The position numbers and the translations under genes are program-made. From Melanopsichium pennsylvanicum (Eukaryota; Basidiomycota; Ustilaginomycetes; Ustilaginales), in assembly GCA_900208305.1 (NCBI GenBank), contig OAPG01000006.1, positions 62,001 to 126,000 of the forward strand: a stretch of DNA of 64,000 bases, written 5' to 3'. Shown here one piece after another: positions 20,049-31,300 of this stretch. Below the pieces are notes generated by a model. That model saw only the letters and a program-made list of their open reading frames with translations, ran no database searches and was not told the DNA's origin. The number at the start of each line of letters is the position of its first letter. Positions within the stretch are counted from its first letter, which is position 1.

Positions 20049-23000
20049 TCACCTCCAGATAGCCGAAAAGTACGAGCTGGTACTCTGCTGCTGCTGAAGA
20101 GATTCCTGACTGTTGCCAAACTTCATGTTGATCGCCTTCAACGCTTCTGTTGAGGCTGAGCCTGAGGCTCTTGTCGTATATGTGTTTGTACTATCCACCA
20201 ATCGATCATCACTCTTATCGCCATTTGTTGCGAAAGGCCTTTGTTTTATCGTGACTGGAGCTAGGAAACTACTCAATAATCCGCCTTTTCCACCACCGCC
20301 CGCTGTTGATGGAATTCTTTCTGTATATCCCAAACTCATGTCGGTTGCTCTTGGCGAAGCTAACGGCGGTGATCTATCACCCAACATGGCCATCGATTCA
20401 AACTCCATACTAGCCGGTCTGATCACTCCACCATTCCCCGTCGCCTGACTGATCAACAATCCCATCCCGCCTGCAGCGCTCTTCAACCCACCCGGCGGAC
20501 CATGCGCCGCGCTTGGCATCAACAAGGGTGCACTCGGCTTTTTCGGTCTGGACAATTCAGCTTGATACCGACTGGGGAGTACGTGGAAGTCTGGCTCTCG
20601 TTCATAGTACTCTTCGTCATAGTGCAAACGCGCCGCTTTGAGCTGTTCCAGGATGGATTCGTGCAGTTCGATCTGTCCATCTAGCAGACTGCGCCCAAGA
20701 GCATGATAGTCTTGCACACGTTCATCGTGAATACGATCCATCTCGGACAGAGTCACGTTGATCACTGTCTCGCATCTCGCTGCTACCTTTTCAGCCTCCT
20801 CCGGTGCCATTCCAGTTTTGCGTTCAGATTCCGTTTGCCTCTTGTCGCTGTATCTGTCTTGGTCGGATGGGAAAGCGTCGGCTTCAAATGGATCGACTTC
20901 GCCAGTAGCCTCGCGGTACCGCGAAAGTGTCGTACGATGCGTTTCAAGCAGAGCCTGAGCCAGCGTGTGCGGTCTAGAGACTTCCTTGAACCTCTCGTGC
21001 TGCCTCAGCAAGGTCTCCCTCGCATGTGATTCATAGATATCGGCTACGTTCTGCAGGCATTCAGCTGTGTTCTGCATAGCACTCGTGAGGTTGAGACAGT
21101 CTTGACAGTCTTCTCTCCAACACCATGCGCCGTGTTCGTTTGTTGCTCCTGTCTCGCTCCTACGTCCAATATTGCCCATTGGCGGCCCGTGGATCCGATG
21201 TGCATCATCGTTTAACGCTCTGCTGGTATCTTTGCCATCGCAAGGTCCAGCTCCAGCACCAGTGATCGTACGCAATAGAACGTAAGACAAATCTCGATAC
21301 GTGGACGAAGTGGCCACACTGCACTCCCTGAACAACTTGTACGCAGCGAGTATCCCTTGCTTACCAGCATCATGTCCGCCAACACCATTGACAGTCTTTT
21401 CAAGCGCTTTGAGAAACGCCTCCATCCTGTCCGCCTCCACAGCCGCATCAGCAGAATCAAAGTTGAAATCGGGATGCCAAGTGCGGGCATACACTCCCCA
21501 TTTGCTCTCTCCGTGTCGAAGAAGGACAGCAGCAGTGTTGCGCCATTCAGTCTCGTGTTGGCAGTTGAGGAAGAATCGGATTGGCTCGGAATACCTCAAT
21601 ATGGGATGCCTGACAATGCGAGAAATCCACATCTCGAGATCAGCTCGGCGAGTCTCGATAAAGTCTGAGGCGAAGCGGCCAGAGTATTGCTTCTCGGGCA
21701 TGGGCGGGATCAGGAGTGCCGAGTAGTGCTTGGCCAGGACCTGGTGGAGCCATTCAAACTGGGTAAATCGACGAACAACGGTCGACTGCGAGCCGGGTGG
21801 ATACGGGCCCCCGAGCGGGTCGTAGGGCACGCAGCTGTGATCCAGAGCGGTAGGATCAGCGTCATCGAGCGGGTAAGTGCTAGTGACGTGGTAAACAGTG
21901 TACTCGTGCATTCCGTTGAGCTTCGTTCGCATCTCAGGATGATGGACCTGGACAAGAAAGGGAGGGCTCTTGCTCTTCCATTTTGGACCGGCTGGACCGG
22001 CGATGACAAAGTGATGGTTGTGTTCTGCTGAGCTGAATTTGGATTTCACATGTTCAATTTGCATGGCTTGCGCCAAATCGTGTGGGTGAACAGGAGCCTG
22101 AGCGCCCTCGTCCTCTTCAGCAACCTCAGGCAAGGCGATAGCAGCAGATTGGCCTCCCGGGACAGTGCGAGCAATGACACGCCAGCGTTCATCCTCATCA
22201 AGGTTGAAGTTCGACAACACATAGTCCTCGGCACCGCTGGTGACAAAGCTTGCAAAGCGTTGGAAGGTCGTCTTGCCAAAGATGCTGCCTTTCCAGTCTG
22301 GGCCGGCTGTTGCTGTATTTTCGGTCTCTGGGGCAGGAGCGGTGCGCTCAGCAGCTTCTTCGACCGGTGCAGTCTGCGCGTTTGGAATGGATGTGGTGTC
22401 CAGCTGGGGCTGAGAAACATCGACGGCGGACCAGTCGATTGGATTGGACTCGTTGGAATCAACCGGCATGCCGTCAATGGCAGCGCCGCTGTTCGCGAAG
22501 ACAGATGCTTCACTCTCGGGCTCGATGACACTTTGGTGCTTGGTGTTTCTATCAGCGCCAGCGACTGCGTCGGCCTCCTCGACTTCTTGCCAGTGAGCAG
22601 CCTTGTTGCCGATTTTCAAGAAAGCGCTGACCGTTATTGAGTCATGCGGCTCGACTGCAGCTCGGTTCTCGTTCGGTGGCGTCGGAGTCGAGACACTAGG
22701 CTCTGAGTCATCAGTTCCTCGCGACTCCGCACGTTCCACTTTCGCCGGCTCAGTGACTTTCTTCGACTTCTTTGATTGTGCCCTTCCTACTGAACCAACA
22801 TGCCGGCTTGGCGAAGGATACATCGATTCAGAACTCGAGGCAGACTTAGCAATCTCTCTGGGCGAGACTGCAGCCGCAGGCAAGCTTGGGTCTCTAGCAC
22901 TATCATCCGTGCTGACCAGATCAGGTGTTGGCGGCGGCTCAATGTCATGGCTTAGTGGAGGGGATCGAGTAAAGTCTTGAATGTAGCAATACCACCCTTG

Positions 23001-24989
23001 CGGAATCAGGCCTCGTGTCGGTACTCCTTCTTCATCCCAAACCACACCGAGACTCCATCCGCCAGCAAGCTGCTCATTGATAATGTCAAATGGCTGACCT
23101 GCTCGGATGATGAGCTCGTTGAAGGCTGCTTCACCTTCAAAGTCGTAGAGTGCGCGGGCCGGTTTGCCCATGCCTGGTCGAGGCATGCGCAGGCTTGTTG
23201 GGCGAGGTTCTTGCAGTGTCGAGGCAGTGCTGGGCCCCAGGATTGCTGCAGAATTTGATGCGTTGGGCTTAACCTGCCGATCAGGTGCCTGCGTAGTATC
23301 AACATCGTCGCTAAGGTTGTCAAAGTGGGAAACGGTAGAAGGTGGCCGCATGGGGCTTGAGTCAGCTTTCATCGTGACTGCTTGGACGCTCTTGCACGAA
23401 TTTTTGCGCGAATTAGCGTCAACGGCAGCCTCTTCTTCTTCTTCTTCGACGATCCTGATTTCCTCCGGATTTGAGCTTCTGGCAGAGGTCGCAGCGTTCA
23501 AGAAAGCCCTTCTGACAGAAGCTGCCTTGGTCGGACTAGCGTTGCTGCCCCAATCCAAATCAAAGCAGCTCCCATCGTTCGCTGTCAGATGATGACTTGT
23601 CCTAGAAAAGCTCAAACTATCATCATCAGCAACGAGCATGGATGGCTCCCTGGACCTCTGTACCTCTGACTCTGCCTCTGACTCCGCCTCTGAGGCTGAC
23701 CGGCTTGCGGTCGAAACGCCTGAAGGAGAGGGAGTGATGCCATTACGATCAGCTTCTCCACTGTTATGGGATGACTGAGGGCTTGCAGTGAAGATAAAGC
23801 TCAGGCGATCTTTCTTTGAGCCGCTGACCAAGCGAGACGAACGATGACGGACCGTGCTCGTAGTTGCGTCGGGTGAGCTAATGGTGCCGTTGCTAAACCG
23901 AGGAAGAGCAACGACGTCGGTGTTTGAGTGACTGGGTCGAATCGTCGCTGAGCTGTCGTCACGATCATGCTGGGCTGAAATGATAAGGATGCGAGAAGAG
24001 GTAAGGTCGTTCTTTGCTGAGGTGGAGCGAGAGATAGTAGCCTCATTGCCCATGATGCTTGATTCGCGGGAAGCATGGCCAGCGGATGCATCATCAGCCT
24101 TTGGAAATGAGCCGGAGGGCGACACTTTAAGCGTTTCCGTGTTCAAAGTCGGAGGCATGACGACGGCATCCATCTTGAGCGCATCACCAAGCAGATCCTG
24201 ACTTGCAGTGCGGTAGATGGAGTCATGCTCGCTCTGATCTGTTGCATCTCGTCGATGGTTGAAATAAGTGGGATTCTTTTGTAGAATGATAGAAGAGCGA
24301 GCTTCAGCTACGTTGAAGGCACCAGCAACGCCGTTAAAACGTTCGCCGGTGATCTGTGCTTGAAGCATGCGCACTTGGTTGCTAATGCGCGGCTTTGCTT
24401 TTGTTGTGCTTTGGTTGGATCCAGTGTGCTGGAAAGTGATGCCTGTATTCTGTCTGGACAGAGCCACAGGTGTCGAGGTGAAGGGCATCGCAGCTTCGAA
24501 CATGCTGCGAAGGTTGCCGACGCGAGAAGGGCCAGAACCATCAATGGCGACCGGTTCATTACGAATGAGACGAGTGGTGCCGTCGCCTATATTGGTATCG
24601 TCCGAGCTGGGTTCGAACATGCGACTAACAGAAGGAGCTGTGTATGTCCTGCCACGAGCGGAAGGCCTTGACATTGGACGATCCACAACGTCTTGTTCAT
24701 CTTCGCTCGACGTATCGAATGCATCGACAAAGTGATCCACGGTGGAGTTGTCGTAACCGTGACCAAGATGTGCGAGGCTGATGGTAGCTGTTGGAGGAGA
24801 TTGAGTGGAGAAGGAGCCACCTGTTGTATGGGTCTGGATGTAGTGGCGTAGGGCAATCGAATTGCAGGTGCCGGTGAAGGACGAAGCGAGGTGTGATGGT
24901 TTTGGCGGTGGCGGTGGACGAGAAAGGGTTCGCGAGCGGCTAGAGGCGACGGAACGGATCGATGCCGTAGGAGAGGTGTCTTTTGGCAT
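20049..24989 (-). CDS. SH3-PX-BAR sorting nexin (SNX9-like)
   Basis: This is a predicted membrane-bending sorting nexin for endocytic or endosomal traffic. The 1,646-residue frame starts at an ATG with no intron. The first ~600 residues are Ser-rich and probably disordered. An SH3 domain follows at about 610-670 (ARALYDFEGEAAFNELIIRAG ... GLIPQGWYCYI pattern), then an acidic/Ser linker. A PX phosphoinositide domain is at about 1010-1143 (VVRRFTQFEWLHQVL and the PPMPEK loop), and a helical BAR-like region at about 1190-1475. The tail is Gly/Ser/Gln-rich. The domain order is that of the SNX9/18/33 family, but the protein is more than twice as long. A Cys-containing insert (WCWREDCQDC, near 1285) lies within the BAR region. 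The partner of the SH3 domain cannot be told from the sequence. Confidence 0.85.
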   Translation of the reverse strand: MPKDTSPTASIRSVASSRSRTLSRPPPPPKPSHLASSFTGTCNSIALRHYIQTHTTGGSFSTQSPPTATISLAHLGHGYDNSTVDHFVDAFDTSSEDEQDVVDRPMSRPSARGRTYTAPSVSRMFEPSSDDTNIGDGTTRLIRNEPVAIDGSGPSRVGNLRSMFEAAMPFTSTPVALSRQNTGITFQHTGSNQSTTKAKPRISNQVRMLQAQITGERFNGVAGAFNVAEARSSIILQKNPTYFNHRRDATDQSEHDSIYRTASQDLLGDALKMDAVVMPPTLNTETLKVSPSGSFPKADDASAGHASRESSIMGNEATISRSTSAKNDLTSSRILIISAQHDRDDSSATIRPSHSNTDVVALPRFSNGTISSPDATTSTVRHRSSRLVSGSKKDRLSFIFTASPQSSHNSGEADRNGITPSPSGVSTASRSASEAESEAESEVQRSREPSMLVADDDSLSFSRTSHHLTANDGSCFDLDWGSNASPTKAASVRRAFLNAATSARSSNPEEIRIVEEEEEEAAVDANSRKNSCKSVQAVTMKADSSPMRPPSTVSHFDNLSDDVDTTQAPDRQVKPNASNSAAILGPSTASTLQEPRPTSLRMPRPGMGKPARALYDFEGEAAFNELIIRAGQPFDIINEQLAGGWSLGVVWDEEGVPTRGLIPQGWYCYIQDFTRSPPLSHDIEPPPTPDLVSTDDSARDPSLPAAAVSPREIAKSASSSESMYPSPSRHVGSVGRAQSKKSKKVTEPAKVERAESRGTDDSEPSVSTPTPPNENRAAVEPHDSITVSAFLKIGNKAAHWQEVEEADAVAGADRNTKHQSVIEPESEASVFANSGAAIDGMPVDSNESNPIDWSAVDVSQPQLDTTSIPNAQTAPVEEAAERTAPAPETENTATAGPDWKGSIFGKTTFQRFASFVTSGAEDYVLSNFNLDEDERWRVIARTVPGGQSAAIALPEVAEEDEGAQAPVHPHDLAQAMQIEHVKSKFSSAEHNHHFVIAGPAGPKWKSKSPPFLVQVHHPEMRTKLNGMHEYTVYHVTSTYPLDDADPTALDHSCVPYDPLGGPYPPGSQSTVVRRFTQFEWLHQVLAKHYSALLIPPMPEKQYSGRFASDFIETRRADLEMWISRIVRHPILRYSEPIRFFLNCQHETEWRNTAAVLLRHGESKWGVYARTWHPDFNFDSADAAVEADRMEAFLKALEKTVNGVGGHDAGKQGILAAYKLFRECSVATSSTYRDLSYVLLRTITGAGAGPCDGKDTSRALNDDAHRIHGPPMGNIGRRSETGATNEHGAWCWREDCQDCLNLTSAMQNTAECLQNVADIYESHARETLLRQHERFKEVSRPHTLAQALLETHRTTLSRYREATGEVDPFEADAFPSDQDRYSDKRQTESERKTGMAPEEAEKVAARCETVINVTLSEMDRIHDERVQDYHALGRSLLDGQIELHESILEQLKAARLHYDEEYYEREPDFHVLPSRYQAELSRPKKPSAPLLMPSAAHGPPGGLKSAAGGMGLLISQATGNGGVIRPASMEFESMAMLGDRSPPLASPRATDMSLGYTERIPSTAGGGGKGGLLSSFLAPVTIKQRPFATNGDKSDDRLVDSTNTYTTRASGSASTEALKAINMKFGNSQESLQQQQSTSSYFSAIWR

Positions 24990-26244
24990 TTTGACGGGTA
25001 TGCTGCCCGCTGATTAGGCGTGATTGAACAAGTAAGAGAGATGATGGATTGATATGATGCAGCTTTGATATACGATGGTTAAGTGCCTTGAGCTAAAGTG
25101 CCCTTGTTGGAATGGATGTGAAAAATACTCGGACTTCAGTATTGTGCTTACTTGTCGGAAGAGATCGAAAACGAAGGTTCTGATATGAATATTTGGACCT
25201 TGAAAGATGCAGAAATAGATGTATGAATGTCTGATAGATGTTGCGCAAGTCTTAAGACTGGTCAAGTCTGCATCCTCGGAGAGCATAAACTATTCTCCAG
25301 GATGGGGTTGAAGTGGGTTGGTGTTGATGATGATGCAATCCAAGTCAACCTTGACAATTGAGACTTTGCGATCAAGTTATCGCCCGACCAAGTATGTTGA
25401 CATGCAAGTGTGTGTGCGCCATCAGCTTGGAATCTTGTATCGTCGGCAATGGCTTTACACCAACATTGACATTGAGTTCAGGGTCCAACCGCCTTCTCCC
25501 TTAAGTTACGCTCTCTCTTCAAAGCGTCATTCCTGCATATGAATACTATGAATGTGTTGTTGCTAAGTTAAACTAACTTTAAGCATTAAAAAGTGTAAAA
25601 GTATGGATTGCAATTTTGGCCAGACGTGGCAGTTTCTGTATTGGTTTGGCAGATATCTAAATACAAAACTAAGCCCCTGTCTTTTAAATAAATTCGCTTG
25701 GTGAGCAGCCGAAAGCAACACTTCCGCCACTCATATTTTTGGACGCGTGACCTGAACGCGACAAAAATCTCAGCCAGCAGTTAAGTTAGCAGCTCCCATA
25801 AATAGTGTTGATCTCGACCAAACACGCCATCCTCAGGTCGCCATTCATGCTCACACATTTGCGCAAAAGTGTCACATGCGGCACATGCAAACCGAGCCAA
25901 TTAGCATGGCGAACAGAGTGGAATCTAAGATTGACGAACAGGTCTATAAGTTTGGACGAGAGAATAATTGCAACATGTTTGTGCAGGCTTTGTCTATGGC
26001 CAAGACACTTACTTGGATTGTGAGGCTGGTCAGAACGATCGGGCTTGCGCAAAGTGGCTGAGCAGTGTTCGAAATCTGCTGATTGCTTCACGGCAAGGTT
26101 GCGAATTTGCAGAGCTAGCCCAGGCCGATCAAGCGGCTGGAAATGCTCGGGAAGGAGAACTGCAGGTGAAAGTGTGGTTGCAAGGTGTGAGATTGGTTAC
26201 CTTAGCTGCACCTAGGAGTCGCGAGATCAGGGATCTCAGCACGG
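24990..26244. other. intergenic region between sorting nexin and C2H2 regulator
   Basis: This 1.25 kb lies between two tandem minus-strand genes, so it holds the sorting nexin promoter and the 3' flank of the regulator. Part of it (25550-25700) is AT-rich. Open frames here are short and show no family features. Confidence 0.5.
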
Positions 26245-28332
26245 TCACCAGCGCCTGACATACTGACCACAGTGAGCAGAAGCAGTGCTCGAACTGGACA
26301 AGTACCTGTTGATCCCACCCACAAGATGAGGATCAATCGAGCGCTCTTGGCTTTCTTCCCTCGTCTCCTCCCGTTGCATCTGATCATGCCCTTCCCCGCC
26401 GCCATTTCCTACGTACGCGTTGTCCTTGGGAGACGCAATCCCTGTAGCCTCGGTGAGCGGTGATCCCGTGTCGAGCGTCTCTGACCCAATATGAGACCTC
26501 GCGAATCCTGGCTTCCCCTCACTGGCAAGACAAGGGTATTGACTATCAGCGCCGGAAGAGACGTGCGTGGGGCTCGTTTCGGGTACCGGATAGTGCGAGA
26601 CAGAAGACAGCAGCGTGCCATTTGCCACACGAGGCGAAACATGCTGCATTAGAGACATGCGTTCCACATCGCCAACCACAGAGTGCGTAATCATTGGAGT
26701 GGGAAAGCAGCTGAGGCTCTCGGATCCTTGACTGTTGCCATGAGACTGATCAAATAGTCCCAGTCCTGCTCCGCTCTGATTGCTGTGTGGGTCAGACTTA
26801 TCTGCATGGCCACTTTCAATACCGCTTCCATGGTAAATGTCCTGGGGACGCACTGCCGAAAGGCGTCTTCTCGGCTCCTGAGCAGGGCTGCGATACAAGG
26901 CAGGCAAACCGATTTCTCCTCCGATCAGAGGCGATCCTTGCTGATACTGCTGCTGGTGAGAGTGCCAGCGAGCAGCAGGGTCCATCGAAAGCTGTTTGCT
27001 GGCCATACTAGTAGGCGTGCCTCCCGAGGCTGAGCCTGCACCTTCCCTCCTGATGGCCTCGGCCTTTTGACTCCACGCAGGTGAGGCAAAAGTGTGAGTA
27101 CTCGGTCCTGATGGACTGGGCTCGCTCCATTCGGATTCGGGGCCGCATATGTGTGTCGCACCCTGCGGAAGCCCGTAGCCACCGTGCCAGCTCGAAGGGT
27201 AGTGTCCACCTTCATGAACGTTTGGCTTTAGTTCATACTCATAACCTGCACCCAGGTTGGACAGGCTCATATGAGAACGGCCCATGTTGACACCAAGCTG
27301 TTCAGCTTCGAACGAGCCTTGTGCGAAGCCGGATGGTGAAGCAAAGAATGGAGGAGGAGGAGACATGGCTGATCCCATGCGAGGGTGGTAGTCGGTCATC
27401 ACGCTGAAGCCGTCTGATCGAGTGTAGCCAGCTTCGCTCATATTGTCGCCGAGATAAACGGGATGAATGTTGACTGAATGTGCAGGGTAGGAGTACTGAG
27501 TACCGTTGCAGGCCCTGTAGAGCTGAGCAGCCGCAATGTGATGATCGTCATTGTAACGCGCTGAGGTGGGCGTACCCGGATAGTCGGCAAGACCTACACG
27601 CAGTGTGGGGTCTTCCAGCACATCCTGACTCGTCATACCCGGATTACCTATCGGCACATGCTCCTGTTCACGCTTTCGAACAGGAGCACCAGACTTGCCA
27701 GCATCGCTGACCCTGCGACTTGTACCAGTTGTAGAGGACGAGGAGGCTGTGGTGCGCATCTTGTTCTGAAGTCGACTGCGACTTGTGTGGGTCATGGTGT
27801 GACGATGCATGACATCTTGACGACGGAAGCACTTGCCGCAGATATGGCACTCATACTTGATGCCATCATCGTGTGTAGCTCGATGACGTAGCATGTGCTC
27901 GTGGCGCTTGAACACCTTACCACAGAAGCAGGTGTAAGGAGGCTCAGGCTTTGGACCATACCTGCGGCGCTTCTTGCGGACTATACCACCATTGGGCTGA
28001 GCTTGACCGTTGACGAAAATACTGGTAGTACCCATGGTCTGTTCAGCAATATCGTTATTCCTAGGAAGAGTGCCATTCGTAGAACGTGATTGCAAGCCAG
28101 CACGAAAAGATCCAGTAGGGTCTTGATGACCAAGCACTTGGTTGTTCAGGAAGTATGGGGATGATGAAGGAGTGGAGGACCAAGTTGAAGGCATGGTAGC
28201 TTTAGCCCGAGCAGAGAAGAGGTGAGCGGCGGAAGAGGCAATTGAAGCGTGAATTGGATCAAACGAAGAAGTGGCGCTGTGTGATTCGAGATGGCGCATC
28301 GAAGTTCGGGTCGTCAACACCGACATTGTCAT
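26245..28332 (-). CDS. C2H2 zinc-finger transcription regulator
   Basis: This is a predicted DNA-binding regulator. The open frame extends to a TTG at 28578; the first suitable ATG is at 28332 (MTMSVLTTRTS), with a second at 28326. That gives 695 residues. Two tandem C2H2 fingers lie at about 140-195: C-x-C-x12-H-x4-H type (YTCFCGKVFKRHEHMLRHRATH) and a standard C-x2-C-x12-H-x3-H (YECHICGKCFRRQDVMHRHTMTH), joined by a short DDGIK linker. The N-terminal flank is basic (RKKRRRYGPKP), a likely nuclear signal. The rest is Ser/Pro/Gly-rich and probably an activation or repression region. I cannot assign an ortholog. The 3.65 kb of upstream DNA suggests complex control. Confidence 0.75.
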   Translation of the reverse strand: MTMSVLTTRTSMRHLESHSATSSFDPIHASIASSAAHLFSARAKATMPSTWSSTPSSSPYFLNNQVLGHQDPTGSFRAGLQSRSTNGTLPRNNDIAEQTMGTTSIFVNGQAQPNGGIVRKKRRRYGPKPEPPYTCFCGKVFKRHEHMLRHRATHDDGIKYECHICGKCFRRQDVMHRHTMTHTSRSRLQNKMRTTASSSSTTGTSRRVSDAGKSGAPVRKREQEHVPIGNPGMTSQDVLEDPTLRVGLADYPGTPTSARYNDDHHIAAAQLYRACNGTQYSYPAHSVNIHPVYLGDNMSEAGYTRSDGFSVMTDYHPRMGSAMSPPPPFFASPSGFAQGSFEAEQLGVNMGRSHMSLSNLGAGYEYELKPNVHEGGHYPSSWHGGYGLPQGATHICGPESEWSEPSPSGPSTHTFASPAWSQKAEAIRREGAGSASGGTPTSMASKQLSMDPAARWHSHQQQYQQGSPLIGGEIGLPALYRSPAQEPRRRLSAVRPQDIYHGSGIESGHADKSDPHSNQSGAGLGLFDQSHGNSQGSESLSCFPTPMITHSVVGDVERMSLMQHVSPRVANGTLLSSVSHYPVPETSPTHVSSGADSQYPCLASEGKPGFARSHIGSETLDTGSPLTEATGIASPKDNAYVGNGGGEGHDQMQREETREESQERSIDPHLVGGINRYLSSSSTASAHCGQYVRRW

Positions 28333-31300
28333 GCGCACGAGCTGGTAATCAAGCGGGGCAAAGATAGGCAAATGCGCAAGTGGTTGACAGAGGACAGTTG
28401 GCAAATAGGCTTCGGAGCTGCACGATGCACAAACTGCCAAGTGAATCCGTTGAATGTCGAAGTCGGTGCTGCGTGTCGCCAAAGGTAAAGCCCAAAAATC
28501 GACTTTGCCGAATATTCTATGGTGCGCAAAGAGATGTGTCCAACAATGCGCTTCTCTTGCAGCCAAGTCTAGGATCAAGACAGCTCGATTCTGTTAACTT
28601 GTTCCTCTGTGCAGCAGCAGTCGATGAGCGCAAACTGCAAAAACGTTGCGGTGATACCTGATCACTCCGAAACAAGTGGGAAGGGATAACCGGTAATAAT
28701 AAGACTGGTGGGAGCAAAGGGCTGCGCTTAGACTTGAGCACTCTGTGGGAGAAATCGAGGGGATGGGGAAACCACATTGGTGGGCGAACCCTGATCGTCG
28801 TCGGGTATTAGTATCTTTTTGAAACTCAGCCTAAGCCTTCCGACATGACGTTGAAGCAAGCAAGCGTGTGTCGTTGAGTGCGTGCAGTATTGCACTGACG
28901 GAGACAACAAATGAAGCTGGACACAGCCCTAGGCCCAGCACTGCAACCAGAAGCCTGAACCGGACTGACCAATAATACGGCTTTGCAGGCTCCATCTCCT
29001 GGATTAAGCTCCTAGCTGTAAGCCCTAAAGAGAAGCACTTTGACATGCAGTTTCAGTGCCAAAGAAAGAGGACACCAAAAAGTGAGATGAGGAGGAACCA
29101 AGATCGGAAAAGGCTCGAGAACCAAGGCAAGCACCCAGGTCTTGCAATGAGAGTGTTGAATGAAAATTCAGCGGAAGCTGCAGGCCGACTTTTTTCCTCA
29201 TTCCCAACAGTGACCAGTACATTTTCTTCCTTTCAGGTTAGGTGGGGATGTAGTCTCATAATGATGGCCCCTTAAAGAAACGACAAACGACACCCAGTAA
29301 TACTAGTCGTGACGGGCCTTGTTCTCTACTTAATAGTAGGAAGCGATGGCCAGATCTAGACTTGAATTCAACTACCGATCCTCCATTGACTCTTCTGAAA
29401 GCGAAACGAAAAGCAGGAGCAGCCGTTCCGAATCGTCCTCGCAGCGGTCTGTGCTACGCACATGGGCAGAAGCAGTAGAGCCCAAACAAAAACGAGGTTT
29501 CAGCCAAAAACAGTCTAGCTTAAACATTCAATCAGCTGATAAATTGTGTCGAGTCGGCGAGAAAAAGACCGATCGGTCCGTTTCATTGTTCAATGGTTTG
29601 ATGTCAACCTTCACAAGCAGCAGCGGTCTGTGCATGTTACCTGGATATTGGTCTGGCTACCTGCCTGAGAGAAGCTCATTAAAGCATGCAGCTGGTGTAG
29701 GCCCTCATCTCATCTAGTAGGGCCAGAGTGCGGCTGCGGTAGAGCCTACGGTTCGCCTCTTTTCATCTCGGAGCCATATCGCAGTCAAGAGCGTTACGCG
29801 ATTGAGAGCATTTGGTGGAACAGGGGCGCCAACAGCGAGATAGAAAATCAGCAAGCCTCACCCGTTTAGCTTTGCACTTTATCCGTGCGCGTGCACGCAC
29901 ATGGATCCCCCAGGGCCTTGGCATGGCTGACCCAAATAGACAATCTGGTTCTTCACCGATTTGTGCCATGATGTAATGCAGAGAGAGGGAAAGAAGCAGT
30001 CAACAAGCCAGTGTCACCAAAAGGAGGGTCAAGAAAAGTCGTCAGAGAGCAAAGAGAGGATGAGCCATCCATTGAAGCTGCCACCGTGTCCTGGCTCATG
30101 GGATGCCGAATGAACTAGACAATGTTACTTATTCGAGATGAAGGTGCGACAGTTGGAGAGCACGAGGCATGCAAGAGATGTACATCATGAGCGGAGATCA
30201 GGCAAATGAGCCAAGTTTGTAATGCCTAGTCTATGCATGGATAGTGAGGAAGTCGGGCCGCTCAAGTGTGTGTTGCCTTCCATCTGATTCGCCTTACTGA
30301 ACGCAGGTCTAGCGAACCATAAGAGGCGAGCAGTGTAAGTGAGCCAGCACGAATCTGGACGGCTCAGGAGCAAGAATATGGATCACGGATCTAGTCAAGC
30401 TTTGCTCAGAGCGGGCCCCTCTGTTGTTTTTGTTTGAAATGAGGCTTTGAATCAAATGATACTGTACTATACGCCTAACAATGAACTACAGGCAGAGTGC
30501 CCAGTCAGATCCGAGCGCGGATCGTTCTCGGCTGGGCATGATAAAGTATAGCTTGGAAGTGGCTGCCAAATGTTCCTTCTGCATGCAAGCGAAAGCGTTA
30601 CAAATACATCGCTTAGCAGCTCGCTTCTGGACTCGTCATGGTACCGCATCGAAGCCGAAGAAGCATCAATTCAAGGACCAACCCCACGAACAGACTCGCT
30701 TCCGATCACATTGAAACGACGATGCAAGACTCAAGCACCTATTATTGGGTTGATCTTTTGGTCCACGCGTGTCTCACTCTTCGTACACATGCATGTCAGT
30801 ACGAAAGCAAAAGACTACCATCGTTTGAGTTCGACCATTAAGTGAGCGATGGACTTTTCGCATGTGTGAAAAACGCCCGAACAAAGGGGAAGATAAGCTT
30901 GAACCCGCAGAGAAAATCGAAACATGCACCTCGTCATCTCATCACGTCCCATTGTTAATCCTATTTTTACTCCTCCTCCGTTGATTGTCACTGTGCGTGG
31001 CATGAATATCGGAGCTGTTGAGCAAGGGGGCTCTGGAGCACGACTTTTTGGGGCGACCAGACGAATTGCGTGTAATACCAATAGTCAGGTGTGACAATGG
31101 GCGCATTACAACAGCGGCCTGTGTACGCGCTAGTGTATTGAATGCATCACTGCCAACTTTGTGGAGGATGTCCTGGTGGTGGCAGCACAGCATCAGCTCT
31201 GCGAGTAGAGTAAATTTTGCGGCGTTAATGTGAGACGGACCGTGCTACGAAGAATTTTGGTGGTGCAGCAGCTTATTGCATCCTCTTTGTCATCTCTTGC

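Noticed and set aside
29346..29717. 123-residue ATG-started frame in the 3.65 kb spacer
   Set aside because: It has no domain, signal peptide or visible splice or promoter support. Its composition is consistent with a chance frame, so it is only mentioned in the spacer entry.
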